A program made the position numbers and the translations under genes. The notes below the pieces were generated by a model. That model ran no database searches. It was not told where the DNA came from and saw nothing but the letters and a program-made list of their open reading frames with translations. From positions 34,812,564 to 34,876,563 of the forward strand of contig CM063499.1 in the NCBI GenBank assembly GCA_032207245.1: a stretch of DNA of 64,000 nucleotides. Direction: 5' to 3'. Each line of letters starts with the position of its first letter. The first letter of the stretch is position 1. Source of the DNA: Pardosa pseudoannulata (taxonomy: Eukaryota; Arthropoda; Arachnida; Araneae; Lycosidae). This document shows positions 46,375-59,540 of this stretch, one piece after another.

Positions 46375-47420
46375 TAGTTATTTTCTCTTTTGAATTCTAC
46401 ATCCATTATTAAATTATTCTTATACTATTATTTTTTTAATCTTTATATAATAAATATAATAATTATGATGTATAATATTTATGATTATCATATAGTTAGC
46501 TCTCTTTTGAATTCTAAAAATAATTAGAGTGCTGCTCTCAATTTTTTCGAACATTATTTTTTCAATTTTACTTTATTTATTAATCTTAAAAACTTGATTA
46601 TAACCAAACTACATCAATTATTAAATTATTCTTATAATATTATTTTTTAATCTTTATATAATAATTATAATAATTATGGTGTATAATATTTATGATTATC
46701 ATATAGTTAGTTATTCTCTCTTTTGAATTCTACATCAATTATTAAATTATTCTTATACTATTATTTTTTTAATCTTTATATAATAAATATAATAATTATG
46801 ATGTATAATATTTATGATTATCATATAGTTAGTTATTCTCTCTTTTGAATTCTACATCAATTATTAAATTATTCTTATAATATTATTTTTTAATCTTTAT
46901 ATAATAATTATAATAATTATGGTTTATAATATTTATGATTATCATATAGTTAGTTATTCTCTCTTTTGAATTCTACATCAATTATTAAATTATTCTTATA
47001 CTATTATTTTTTTAATCTTTATATAATAAATATAATTATGATGTATAATATTTATAATTATCATATAGTTAGTTATTCTCTCTTTTGATTTCTACATCAA
47101 TTATTAGATTATTCTTATAATATTATTTTTTTAATATTTATATAATAATTATAATAATTATGATGTATAATATTTATGTTATCTATAGTTAGTTATTCTC
47201 TCTTTGATTACATCAATTATTAAATTATTCTTATAATATTTTTTTTCTTTATATAATAATTATAATAATTATGATGTATAATATTTATAATTATCATATA
47301 GTTAGTTATTCTCTCTTTTGATTTCTACATCAATTATTAGATTATTCTTATAATATTATTTTTTTAATATTTATATAATAATTATAATAATTATGATGTA
47401 TAATATTTATGATTATTATG
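46375..47420. repeat. Satellite, period about 110-126 bp, about 8 copies
   Basis: Unit: TCTCTTTTGAATTCTACATC, ATTATTAAATTATTCTTATA, ATATAATAATTATAATAATT, ATGATGTATAATATTTATGA, TTATCATATAGTTAGTTATT. Composition is about 85% AT or more. Confidence 0.9.
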
Positions 47421-47428
47421 ATTATTTA

Positions 47429-47469
<41 letters not shown>

Positions 47470-47505
47470 GATTATTATGATTATTATAATAAATATTATT
47501 ATAAT
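47405..47505. repeat. ATT trinucleotide microsatellite
   Basis: (TTA)n of about 15 repeats, with GATTA interruptions, joins the two related satellites on either side. Confidence 0.9.
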
Positions 47506-47509
47506 AACT

Positions 47510-49090
47510 TAAAAATCTATGATATTCATCCGCTATTAAGTTATTTTTTTATTATTTATATAATATTAGAAATATCTTGAAGCCTATAGTCGACCCATCT
47601 CTCTTTTGAATTCTACATCTATTTTTAAATTATTCTTTTACTATTATTTGTTTAATCTTTGGAATAACATGATTATAATAATTTGAAAATCCATAATGTT
47701 CATCAGCTATTAGATTATTCTTTTATTATTATTTATATAATATTAGAAATATCTTAAAACCTACAGTTGACCCATCTCTCTTTTGAATTCTGCATCCATC
47801 ATTAAATTAGTTTTTACTGATGTTTGTTTAATCTTTGGAATAACTTGATTATAATAATTTGAAAATCCATAATGTTCATCAGTTATTAGATTATTCTTTT
47901 ATTATTATTTATATAATATTAGAAATATCTTGAAGCCTATAGTTGACCCATCTCTCTTTTGAATTCTACATACATCATTAAATTATACGTTTATTACATT
48001 TGTTTAATCTTTGGAATAAATTCATTATAATAATTTGAAAATCCATAATGTTCATCAGTTATTAGAATTTTCTTTTATTATTATTTATATAATATTAGAA
48101 ATATCTTGAAGCCTATAGTTGACCCATCTTTCTTTTGAATTCTGCATCCATCATTAAATTAGTTTTTACTGATGTTTGTTTTATCTTTAAAATAATTTGA
48201 TTAAAATAATTTGAAAATTCATGATGTTCATAAGTTATTAGATTATACTTTTATTATTATTTATATAATATCAGAAATATCTTGAAGCCTATAGTTCACC
48301 CATCTCTCTTTTGAATTCTACATCTATTATTAAATTATTCTTTTATTATTATTTGTTTAATGTTTTCAATAACTTGATTATAACTATTTGACAATCCATA
48401 ATGTCTATCAAATTTAGTTTATTCTTTTATTATTATTTACATAATATTAGAAATATTTTCAAAGCTATAGTTAGCCCATCTCCCTTTTGAATGTTTTCAT
48501 CCATCAATAAATTATATTTTTATTATTATTTGTTTAAATTGGAGTATGTTGATTATAATAATTTGAAAATCCTTAACCTTCATTAGATATTAGATGATTC
48601 TTTTATTATAATTTATTTATATAATATTAGAAATATCTTGAAGCCTATAGTTGACCCATCTCACTTTTAAATTTTACATCTATTATTAAATTATACTTTT
48701 ATTATTATTTGTTTAATCTTTGGAATAACTGGATTAAAATAATGTGAAAATTCACAATATTCATCAGTTACTAGATTATTCTTTAACTAATATTTGTATA
48801 ATATGAAAAATATCCTGAAACCTATAGTTAGGCCAACTCTCTTTTGAATTCTGCATCCGTCATTAAATTATTATTTTACTATTATTTGTTTAAGTGGGAA
48901 TATAATAATTATAATAATTTAAAAATCCATAACGTTCATCAGTTATTAGATAATTCTTTTATTATTATTTACATAATATTAGAAATATTTTGAAACCTAT
49001 AATTAGTCCATCTGTCTTTTGAATTCTACATCCATACCTTAATAAACCATAATTTACATCCAAATTTAGGTTATTCTTTTATTATTATTT
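47510..49090. repeat. Satellite, period about 178 bp, about 9 copies
   Basis: Unit: CCCATCTCTCTTTTGAATTC, TACATCTATTATTAAATTAT, TTTAATCTTTGGAATAACTT, GAAAATCCATAATGTTCATC, ATATTAGAAATATCTTGAAG. The TCTCTTTTGAATTCTACATC block is shared with the previous array, so this is a longer derivative of the same family. Confidence 0.9.
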
Positions 49091-49360
49091 ATATAATATA
49101 ATTAGTTTCTTTTTGTAACAATATGTTGAAAATAGAAAGCTTTGATTTCTACTTATGAAAATTTATTATTATTAGATGTTAAAAAAATGTTTTCAATACT
49201 TTTGATTACCATATTTATTATGAAAATTCATTCTTTTATTATTATTTGTTTAGATTTTCAATAATATTTCTTATTTAATTCAATATTAGAATATTAGAAA
49301 TTTTGAAGTTTATTAGATATTAGAATAAAATAAGAAGTTATAATAAATTTAAGTAGATAT
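49091..49360. other. Transition zone between two satellites
   Basis: Diverged pieces of the left array only; no gene. Confidence 0.4.
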
Positions 49361-52300
49361 ATAATGATAAATGAATGCAGTACCTTAATAAACCAAAATT
49401 TACTCCAAAATCAATTCCCTTTCTAGCTTATTTATTTAGTACATAAATAGTATTTCTTTTTGGGAACAATATGGTAAAAAGTAGAAACTGTTAAGGAGTG
49501 GAACTCGAGAAAGAACAACAATAAAAATTTAACAATAAATTAAAAGATAGATGATAATAAACGAATTCAGTACCTTGACAAACCAAAATTATTCCAAAAT
49601 TCATTCACTTTCTTGCCTATTTATTTTGAACAGAAGTAGTGCTTCTTTTTGGGAACAATAGGGTAGAAAGTAGAAACTGTTAAGGGGTGAACTAGCGAAA
49701 GAATTAAAATAAGAAAATTAATAATAAATTTTAAAAAAATAATAAAAAATGAATTCAGTACCTCAATGAACCAATATTTACTCCAAAATTCATTAACTTT
49801 ATAGCATATTCATTTAGTAAAGAAATAATGATTTGTTATTGATAATGTATTTTATTTTGGGAACAATATGGTAGAAAATAGAAACTGTTAAGAAGCGGAA
49901 CTCGAGAACGAATAACAGTAAAAATTAAATAATAAATTAAAAGATAGATAATAAAAAACGAAGGCAGTACCTGAATAAACCAATATTTACTACAAAATTC
50001 ATTCATTTTCTAGCATATTTATTTAGTACAGTAATAGTAATTTGTTATTGAAAATAGGCTTCATTTTTGGGAACAATAAGGTAGAAAGTAGAAATTTTAA
50101 AGGGGAGGGGATCTCGAGAAAGAATATTAATAAAAATAAATAATAGAAAATGAATGTAGTACCTTAATAAACCAATATTTACTCCGAAATTCATCCACTT
50201 TCTAGCATATTCATTTAGTAAGGTAAAAGTGATTTGTTGTTGAAGATGTATTTCTTTTTGGGAACAATATGGAAGAAAGTAAAAACTGTTACGGAGTGGA
50301 ACTCGAGAAAAAATAGCAATAAAAATTATATAATAAATTAAAAGATAGATAATAAAAACGAATGCAGTACCTTAATAAACCAAAATTTACTCCAAAATTA
50401 ATTCTCTTTCTAACACATTTATTTAGTTCATAAGTAGTACTTCTTTTTGGGAACAATATGTTAGAAAGTAGAAACTGTTAAGGAGTGGAACTCGAGAAAA
50501 AGTAACAATAAAAATTAAATAATAAATTAAAAGATAGATAATAAAAAACGAATGCAGTACCTCAATTAACCAAAATTTACTCCAAGATTTATTCTCTATC
50601 TAGCATATTTATTTAGTACATATAAGTATTACTTCATTTTTTTGGGAACAATATGCTAGAAAGTAGAAAGTGTTAAGGAGTGGAACTCGAGAAAGAGTAA
50701 CAATATAAATTAAATAATAAATTAAAAGATAGATAATAGAAAACGAACGCAGTACCTTAATAAACCAAAATTTACTCCAAAATTAATTCCCTTTCTAACT
50801 TATTTATTTAGTACATAAGTAGTACTTCTTTTTGGGAACAATATGCTAAAAAGTAGAAACTGTTAAGGAGTAGAACTCGAGAAAAAATAACAATAAAAAT
50901 TAAATAATAAATTAAAAAATAGATAATAAAACATGAATGCAGTAACTTAATAAATCAATATTTACTCCAAAATTCATTCACTTTCTAGAATATTTATTTA
51001 GTACATAAGTAGTACTTCTTTTTGGGAACAATATGCTAGAAAGTAGAAACTGTTAAGCAGTGGAACTCGAGAAAAAATAACAATAAACTGCAAAACACGA
51101 ATGTGGTACCTTAATAAACCAAAATTTACTCCAAACTTCATTCACTTTCTAGCATATTCATTTTTTTACAGAAGTATTGCTTCATTTTGGGAACAATATG
51201 GTAGAAAGTAGAAACTGTTACTAAGTGGAACTCGAGAAAGATTAACAATAAAATTAAATAATAAATTAAAAGATAGATAATAAAAAATGGATGCAATACC
51301 TTAATAAACCAATATTTACACCAAAATTCATTCACTTTCTAGAATATTTATTTAGTACAGAAGTATTGCTTCTTTTTGGGAACAATATGGTAGAAAGTAG
51401 AAACTTAAGGAGTGGAATTCGAGAAAGAATAACAATAAAAATTAAATAATAAATTAAAAGATATATAATAAAAAGCGAACGCAGTACCTTAATGAACCAA
51501 TATTGACTCGAAAATTCATTCACTTTCTGGTATATTGATTTAGTAAAGAAATAATAGTGATTTGTTATTGAAAATGTATTTCTTTTTGAGAACAATATGG
51601 TAGAAAGTCGAAACTGTTAAGGAGTGGAACTCGAGAAAGAATAAAATAAATAAATAGATAATAAATTAAAAGATAGATAATAAAAAACGAATGCAGTATC
51701 TTAATAAACCAATATTTATCCCAAAATGCATTCACTTTCTAGCATATTTATTTAGAACAGAAGTATTGCTTCATTTCGGGAACAATATGGTAGAAAGTAT
51801 GAACTGTTAAGGAGTGGAACTCAAGAAAGAATAATAATAAAAATTAAATAATAAATTAAGAGATAGATAATAAAAAATGAATGCAGTACCTTAATAAGCC
51901 AATATTTACTCCAAAATTCATTCACTTTATAGCATATTCATTTATTACAGAAGTAGTGCTTCATTTTGGGAACAATATGGTAGAAAGTAGAAACTGTTAC
52001 TGAGTGGAACTCGAAAAAGAATAACAATAAAAATTAAATAATAAATTAAAAGATAGATAATAAAAAACTGGATGCAATACCTTAATAAACCAATATTTAC
52101 ACCAAAATTCATTCACTTTCTAGAATATTTATTTAGTACAGAAGTATTGCTTCTTTTTGGGAACAATATGGTAGAAAGTAGAAACTTAAGGAGTGGAATT
52201 CGAGGAAGAATAACAATAAAAATTAAATAATAAAAAGCTATATAATAAAAAATGAACGCAGTACCTTAGTAAACCAATTTTTATCCCAATATGCATTCAC

Positions 52301-52590
52301 TTTCTAGCATAATTATTTAGTACAGAAGTATTGCTTCTTTTTGGGAACAATATGGTAGAAAGTAGAAACTTAAGGAGTGGAATTAGAGAAAGAATAACTA
52401 TAAAAATTAAATAATAAATTAAAAGATATATAATAAAAAATGGATGCAATACCTTTATAAACCAATTTTTATCCCAAAATGCATTCACTTTCTAGCATAT
52501 TTATTTAGAACAGAAGTAGTGCTTCTTTTTGGGAACAATATGGTAGAAAGTAGAATCTGTTAAGGGGTGGAACTCGAGAAAGGAAACAAC
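49360..52590. repeat. Satellite, period about 180-215 bp, about 17 copies
   Basis: Unit: GCAGTACCTTAATAAACCAA, TATTTACTCCAAAATTCATT, CACTTTCTAGCATATTTATT, TTCTTTTTGGGAACAATATG, GTAGAAAGTAGAAACTGTTA, AGGAGTGGAACTCGAGAAAG. GCAGTACC recurs about every 190 bp. The unit carries an XhoI-type CTCGAG in nearly all copies. Minus-strand frames (51138-51335, 51332-51595, 52297-52488) are repeats of one reading of the unit. Confidence 0.93.
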
Positions 52591-53390
52591 AAATAATAAA
52601 TAATAAAACAGGCAAGTTTGCGTAACGCAGAGGGAACACAATTCCTAAAAGTAACCAGACGTGGAACACTAAACACGCCCAAGAAGTTACCATGCGCGTG
52701 AGGCCTAGGTCGTGATGTTCTTTCTACCATGAACCAAGTTTATATATATTAGGCCATTATCTGATTCTATTCATCATCTAATTTTGCAACGCTAATTTTA
52801 TTTTGGAAGCGTTTTAAAAAGCGGTAGAATCTAGTAGGCATTTCAATAGGATAGAAGTTTTTATTTTTATTAATAATGGGTTATTTCCTGTGGCACTTCA
52901 TTTTGTTTTGAATGACGTTTTCAGGAAGAATCTATGGACTTTTATCTCGGTATTTTGAAGCAGTTTGTATTTTTTTCCTCACATTAATTCAAAAAGTGTT
53001 CAAAGTAATTTTAGTTCCTATTCTAACCATTTATGACAAGAATTTTTTATTAAAATACATTTTGCTGAAAAGGAATAAAATATATTTCAAACACATTGTT
53101 ATTTATCAACAAATTTTCTCATTAAATATACTTTTCAACCTCTTTTATTTTCTTTTCTTGTATACAAATAATACATAAGGAAAATATTGAAACCGTCAGA
53201 TATATCCTCAAGTATATTATAATCTACAGTTTTTCGTTTATTTTTGCCTAAATTTTTTGTTTGACATTAAGGAGAAGTGGACATTATAAAGTTTTCATGC
53301 AAATTATTAACTTAGAGTTATGAATTTTTTTAGACGTATAAGTTGAAGCAAAACCAAACCAATCAAATAAAAATCAACCAAAACAGATAG
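52591..53390. other. Spacer, no gene supported
   Basis: A short GC-richer patch (52610-52715) follows the satellite. The 88-codon frame 52912-53178 is rich in Phe, Leu, Ile and Lys as expected from AT-rich DNA and has no domain I can name. Confidence 0.4.
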
Positions 53391-53394
53391 TGCA

Positions 53395-53710
53395 TTTATA
53401 TTAGAAATTGTATTCTTATATTAACATTTTACATTGTCAAAAATAGTACTTTAAAAATTATTAACAATAAAACAGTCTCGTAACCAGGATGAAATTTTGA
53501 GAAATATTTTGAGTGTTTGTGGCTGAAGCTGAATTCTGGCTGAAGTTGAATTTCTAATCAATGGCATACGTAGAATTTTTATTCTTATATTAACATATTA
53601 CATTGTCAAAAATAGTACTTTAAAAATTATTAACAATAAAGCGGGCTTGTGACCAGGATGTAATTTTGAGAAAAATTTTGAGTGGTTGTGGCTGAAGCTG
53701 AATTTCCAAT
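53395..53710. repeat. Two-copy direct repeat, period about 180 bp
   Basis: Copies start near 53409 and 53579. They share TTGTCAAAAATAGTACTTTA, AAAATTATTAACAATAAA, GTGGCTGAAGCTGAATT and AATCARTGGCRTACGYAGAA. The end of the second copy is the left terminus of the MITE at 53711; in the first copy that terminus is decayed (CAATGGCATACGTAG). The duplication therefore includes the edge of the MITE. Confidence 0.8.
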
Positions 53711-53860
53711 CAGTGGCGTACGCAGAATTTTTCAAGGGGGGTTTTCATAAATCTAAAAAAATAGCCCGCATAATTTCTACTAACACTTTTATTTTTGCCA
53801 TTTTTTCTGAACTCAAAGGGGGGGGGGCTAAACTCCTACCCTACCTTGCATACGACACTG
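53711..53860. mobile_element. Small hAT-like MITE with G-rich interior
   Basis: Termini CAGTGGCGTACGCAG and, reverse-complemented, CAGTGTCGTATGCAA. Flanking 8-mers TTTCCAAT and TATCCAAT differ at one base, matching the 8-bp duplication of hAT elements. CAGTGGCGTA ends followed by G-runs are a known style among hAT-type elements. 150 bp; a G10 run lies at 53818-53827. The frame 53686-53943 crosses it and is not a gene. Confidence 0.75.
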
Positions 53861-54200
53861 TATCCAATATTTCACAATTTGTTACCAATGATAAACATAA
53901 AATTGAGAAAACTTTTTTTGTAAAATTTAAATTTAATATTTAATATTAATAACTGCATTAAAAATTATACAAAATTTAATACTATATACATTAAAAATTC
54001 ACGTTGTATAATAGTGGCATTTAGTGTATAAAAAAATTTGAAGCAAATATATTACAAATTGAAAATCAAATAAAAATTTTCAAAAATTGAAAATTGTATT
54101 TAAAAATTAAATTTGGATAATTATGTAGTTTAAAAAATTTATATTTAAAAATTTATTTACAATTCAGTGTTAAAATTCAAACAGTAGACAAGCCCCCTCC
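53861..54200. other. AT-rich spacer, nothing recognised
   Basis: Only short A/T-rich phrases such as AAAATTT-containing repeats are seen. Confidence 0.5.
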
Positions 54201-57200
54201 TTTGGCTAAAGTCCAGTAGTTAAGGAATAAAAATAAAATAGGTTTTGTTCCTTTATTTATTTCCTCAAGTTTAAGATATTAGTTTTTCAATTTTGTGCTA
54301 TCAAAATTTATCCAAAAACTCAATCAAATTTGAAGTCACGTAAGAGACCTTAAATGCATGAAATGTGTCCCTAATGATTACAGTTTGTTGGAAAACTATT
54401 TTAAGCTATTTTTTATAAATTAAATCAGGGTTTTCATTTAGTTGAAGTGAGCTAGAAAGCTGAAACCTTAAGTTGGTACAATGTACATAGTAAAATTCTA
54501 TAGCTCCTATATAATATCAGAATTCAATGGACTGTATTTTAACACTATAATAAAATAAAAAATTAATTTAATATTTTTTTTTTTAGAAAGTCTCACTTTT
54601 GATTAATAAATAGCGTGAAACTACTTAAGATTTTATTGTAACTAAACTCACTTTTACAATTTAAATAAAAATTTATTGAAAAAAAAGAACATTGTCTTCT
54701 TTAAATGATGATAATTTATTTCTCAAATTTGAAGTCACGTGTGAGATCTTAAATGCATAAAATGTGTCACTAAAGATTACAGTTTGTTGGAAAACTATTT
54801 TAAGCTATTTTTTATTACTTAAATCAGGATTTTCATTTAGTTGAAGTGAGCGAGAAAGCCGAAATCTTAAGTTAGTACAATATACATAGTAAAATTCTAT
54901 ATCTCCTATAAAATCTCAGAAAAAAATTACGAATGAACGGTTGGAATCTGGAAGTTCCTTTTAATACACTGTATTTCAAATTTTACACCATAGTAAAATA
55001 AAAATTTATTTTTATATTTTTTTTTCAGAAAGTCTCATTTTTAATTCCTAAATAGCATACAAACACGTAAGATGTATATTGTAACTAAATCAACTTTTCC
55101 AGTTTAAATAAAAAATTATTGAAAAGGACATTGTCTTCTTTAAATGATGATAATTTATTTCTCAAATTTGAAGTCACGTGTGAGATCTTAAATGCATAAA
55201 ATGTGTCACTAAAGATTGCAGTTTGTTGGAAAACTATTTTAAGCTATTTTTTATTACTCAAATCAGGATTTTCATTTAGTTGAAGTGAGCGAGAAAGCTG
55301 AAACCTTAAGTTGGTACAATATACATAGTAAAATTCTATAGCTCCTATAAAATCTCAGAAAGGAATTACGAATGAACTGTTGGAATCTAGAAGTTCCTTT
55401 CAATGCACTGTATTTCAAACTTTACAGCATAATAAAATAAAAAATTATTTATATATATTTTTTCAGAAAGTCTCATTTTTTATTCCTAAATAGCGTACAA
55501 AAGCGTAAGATGTATATTGTAACTAAAGTCATTTTTACAACTTAAATAAAAAAAGTATTGAAAAGGACATTGTCTTCTTTAAATGATGATAATTTATATC
55601 TTAAATTAAGTCTGAACTTAAAACTCTTAAGTGAGAACTTAAATGCATAAAATGTGTCACTAAAGATTACAGTTTGATGGAAAACTATTTTAAGCTATTT
55701 TTATTACTTAAATGAGGATTTTCATTTAGTTGAAGTGAACGAGAAAGCTAAAACCTTAAGTTGGTACAATATACATAATAAAATTTTATTCAGCTCCAAT
55801 ATAATATCAGAAAAAATTACGAATGAACGGTTGGAATCTGGAAGCTCATTTCATTACAATGTATCTCAAACTTTACATCATAATAAAATAAAAAATTATT
55901 TTTATATTTTTTTACAGAAAGTCTCACTTTTCATTCCTAAATAGTGTACAAATACGTAAGATGTATATTGTAACTAAACCCACATTTCCGGTTTAAATAA
56001 AAAATTATTGAAAAGGACATTGTCTTCTTTAAATGATGATAATTTATTACTCAAATTTAAAGTCACGTGTGAGATCTTAAATGCATAAAATGTGTCACTA
56101 AAGATTACAGTTTGCTGGAAAACTATTTTATGCTATATTTTATTACTTAAATCCGGATTTTCATTCTGTTGAAGTGAGCGAGAAAGCTGAAATCTTAATT
56201 CTGCACAATATACATTAGGGGATTTTTTTTAGCTCCTATAAAATCTCAGAAAATAAAATTACGAATGAATTGTTAGAATCTAGAAGTTTCTTTCAGTACA
56301 ATGTATTTCTAACTTTACATCATAATAAAATAAAAATAATTTTATATTTTTTTCAGAAAGTCTCATTTTTGATTCCTAAATAGCGTACAAATACGTAAGA
56401 TGTATATTGTAACTAAACCCACTTTTCCAGTTAAATAAAAAAGTATTGAAAAGGACATTGTCTTCTTTAAATGATGATAATTTATTTCTCAAATTTAAAG
56501 TCATGTGTGATATCTTAAATGCATAAAATGTGTCACTAAAGATTACAGTTTGTTGGAAAACTATTTTAAGCTATTTTTTATTACTTAAATCAGGATTTTC
56601 ATTAAGTTGAAGCTAGAGAGAAAGCTGAAACTTTAATTTATTACGATATACTTAGCAAACTGCTATGTAACTCCTATAAAAGCTCAGAAAAAATTACAAA
56701 GGAACGGTTGAAATCTAGAAGTTCCTTTCAATATACTGCATTTCAAACTTTACACCAGAATAACATAAAAAATTATTTTTATATTTTTATTCAGAAAGTC
56801 TCACTTTTAATTCCTAAATAGCGTACAATTACACAAGATGTATATTGTCACTAAACCCACTTTTCCAATTTAAATAAAAAAGTATTGAAAAGGACATTGT
56901 CTTCTTTAAATGATGATACATTATTTCTCAAATTTGAAGTCACGTGTGAGATCTTAAATGCATAAAATGTGTCACTAAAGATTACAGTTTGTTGGAAAAC
57001 TATTTTAAGCTATTTTTTATTACTTAAATCAGGATTTTCATATAGTTGAAGTCAACGAGAAAGCTGAAACTTTAAATTATAACAATATACTTAGTAAACT
57101 TCTATGTAAGTCCTATAAAATCCAAGAAAAAAATTACGAATGAACGGTTGGAATCTAGAAGTTCCTTTTAATACACTGTATTTCAAATTTTACACCAGAA

Positions 57201-58650
57201 TAAAAAAAAAATTATTTTTATATTTTTTTCAGAAAGTCTCACTTTTGATTCCTAAATAGCGTACAACCACTTAAAATGTGTATTGTAACTAAACCCACTT
57301 TTCCAGTTTAAATAAAAAAGTATTGAAAAGGACATTGTCTTCTTTAACTGATTATAATTTATTTTTCAAATTTGAAGTCACGTGTGAGATCTTATATGCA
57401 TAAAATGTACCACTAAAGATTATAGTTTGTTGGAAAACTATTTTAAGCTATTTTGTTATCACTTAAGTCAGGATTTCCATTTAGTTGAAGTGAGCGAGAA
57501 AGCTGAAACCTTAAGTTAGTTCAATATACATAGTAAAATTCTATAGCTCCTATAAAATCTCTGAAAAAAATTACGAATGAATGGTTGGAATCTGGAAGTT
57601 TCTTTCAGTACAATGTGTCTGAAATTTTACATCAAAATAAAATAAAAAATTATTTATATATTTTTTTGAGAAAGTATCACTTTTCATTCCTAAATAGCTT
57701 ACAAACACGTAAGATGTATATTGTAACTAAACCCACTTTTCCAGTTTAAATAAATTAGTATTGAAAAGTCGTCTTTAAATGATGATAATTTAATTCTCAA
57801 ATTTGAAGTCACGTGTGACCTCTTAAATGCATAAAATGTGTTACTAAATATTACAATTTGTAGGAAAACTATTTTAAGCTATTTTTGATTATTGGAATCA
57901 GGATTTTCATTCAGTTAAAGTGAGGGAGAAAGCTGAAATCTTAAGTCTGTACAATATACATTAGTGATTTTTTTTAGCTCCTATAAAATCTCAGAAAAAA
58001 ATTACGAATGAACAGTTGGAATCTAGAAGTTCCTTTCATTATAGTGCATTTCCAAATTTACACATAATAGCATAAAAAAATATTTTTATATTTTTTTCAG
58101 AAAGTCTCATTTTTGATTCCTAAATAGGGTAAAATTGCGTAAGATGTATATTGTAATTAAACTCACTTTTCCAGTTTAAATAAAAAAAAGTATTGAAAAG
58201 GACATTGTCTTCTTTAAATGATCATAATTTATTTCTCAAACTTGAAGTCACGTGTGAGATCTTAAATACATAAAATGTGTCACTGGAAAACTATTTTAAG
58301 CCACTTTTTATTTCTTAAATCTGGATTTTCATTTAGTTGAAGTGAGCGAGAGAGCTGAAATATTAAGTTGGTACAATATACATAGTAAAATTCTATAGTT
58401 CCTAAAAAATCTCAAAAAAAAAAAAATTACGAATGAATGGTTGGAATCTAGAAGTTCCTTTCAGTACACTGTATCTCAAACTTTTATAATAAAACAGAAA
58501 TTCATTTAAAAAAATTTCAAAAAGCCTCACTTTTCATTCCTAAATAGCTTACAAATACGTAAGATGTATATTGTAAATACACCCACTTTTGCAGTTTAAA
58601 TAAAAAAATTGTGAAAACTATATTGTGTCCTCTAAATGATGATAATTTAT
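54200..58650. repeat. Satellite, period about 437 bp, about 10 copies, each with an E-box-like site
   Basis: Unit: GGACATTGTCTTCTTTAAAT, GATGATAATTTATTTCTCAA, TTTGAAGTCACGTGTGAGAT, CTTAAATGCATAAAATGTGT, GTTGGAAAACTATTTTAAGC, TCAGGATTTTCATTTAGTTG, AATTACGAATGAACGGTTGG, CAGAAAGTCTCACTTTTGAT, CCTAAATAGCGTACAAATAC. Most units hold CACGTG within GTCACGTGTGAG (near 54735, 55173, 56065, 56940, 57378, 57809, 58250). The first unit has CACGTA and another CATGTG. It is the longest unit and second-largest array in the window. Confidence 0.93.
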
Positions 58651-59540
58651 TTCTGTTTCTAATACACTGATAAAAATGGCTCTTTTCCTCGTGTTCAAAT
58701 CCAGGAAAACACTGTTTCGTCTGGTTCACCGTTTTTCGAAACAACTTAAATTTTCTCTATTTTGAATGAAAACAATACAAGGAACAACAAGCAATTTTTG
58801 GAAGCCACTAACTTTTTCTAGGGCTTCATCAAAATTAACTGTAACTGGAACGATCTGTGATCACACTGATGTGCGTTTAATCGACTCAAGGATTAAAGTC
58901 CCATCTTTATAAACAGGGCTTCAGAACTGATCGATTTTTAATACCCAGTAAAAGGGAAAAGGCATGGAATTCCGATGGATGCTGACAATGCCTCATCATG
59001 ATATCTTCTTGATGGACCTCTTTGTCTTGCTGCAAGCGTAGGACGTTTTGCGTCCGGCATTGTTGGACAAAATGACTGTCCATTATGCGGTTGAATTTGT
59101 TTTCTCGTGTCACACGCATGACCGGTTTTTGAAGGCAGTATCAGCCTTTGCTCATTTCTCGTGTTAGGAGTATGAAGAAAGTATTGTGATCATCAAAAAA
59201 TTTCAACCCCGAGGTTATCGACATTTTAGAACAACCAGGGTCTTAAAAGAAACTTTTGCAATTATCGACCTCTTTCTTGTTCTTCCTTCCCACACCTTTC
59301 TCTATGTCAGTATGTCGTCTGCTTATGAATGTGAACACGATAGCTTAACATTTTGAACTAAATGGATCAAATTGGGCAGTATGTGCATGTTCGTCTTCCC
59401 ATGTGAGAACTCTATCTCTTAAAAAGTGAAGATACTAAAAGGTTTGAATACATTTATACGCATGTTTCTCTTTGCCAGAGTATGAATTTCGCTCCCAAAA
59501 ATATAGCAAAATAATAGGCTGAAATTTGAATGTGTCACTA
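58650..59540. other. Non-repetitive island, unidentified
   Basis: Composition is less AT-biased than the arrays on both sides. A minus-strand frame at 58907-59119 (70 codons) encodes a Gln- and His-rich peptide without a motif I recognise. It may be a fragment of a retroelement or a true small exon; the sequence alone does not decide. Confidence 0.3.

Noticed and set aside
51138..52693. Several related minus-strand hydrophobic frames
   Set aside because: They repeat with the ~190-bp satellite period and are open only in some units, so they look accidental.
52912..53178. 88-codon hydrophobic frame
   Set aside because: Composition (Phe, Ile, Leu, Lys, Tyr) follows from AT-rich DNA; no motif or context supports a membrane protein gene.
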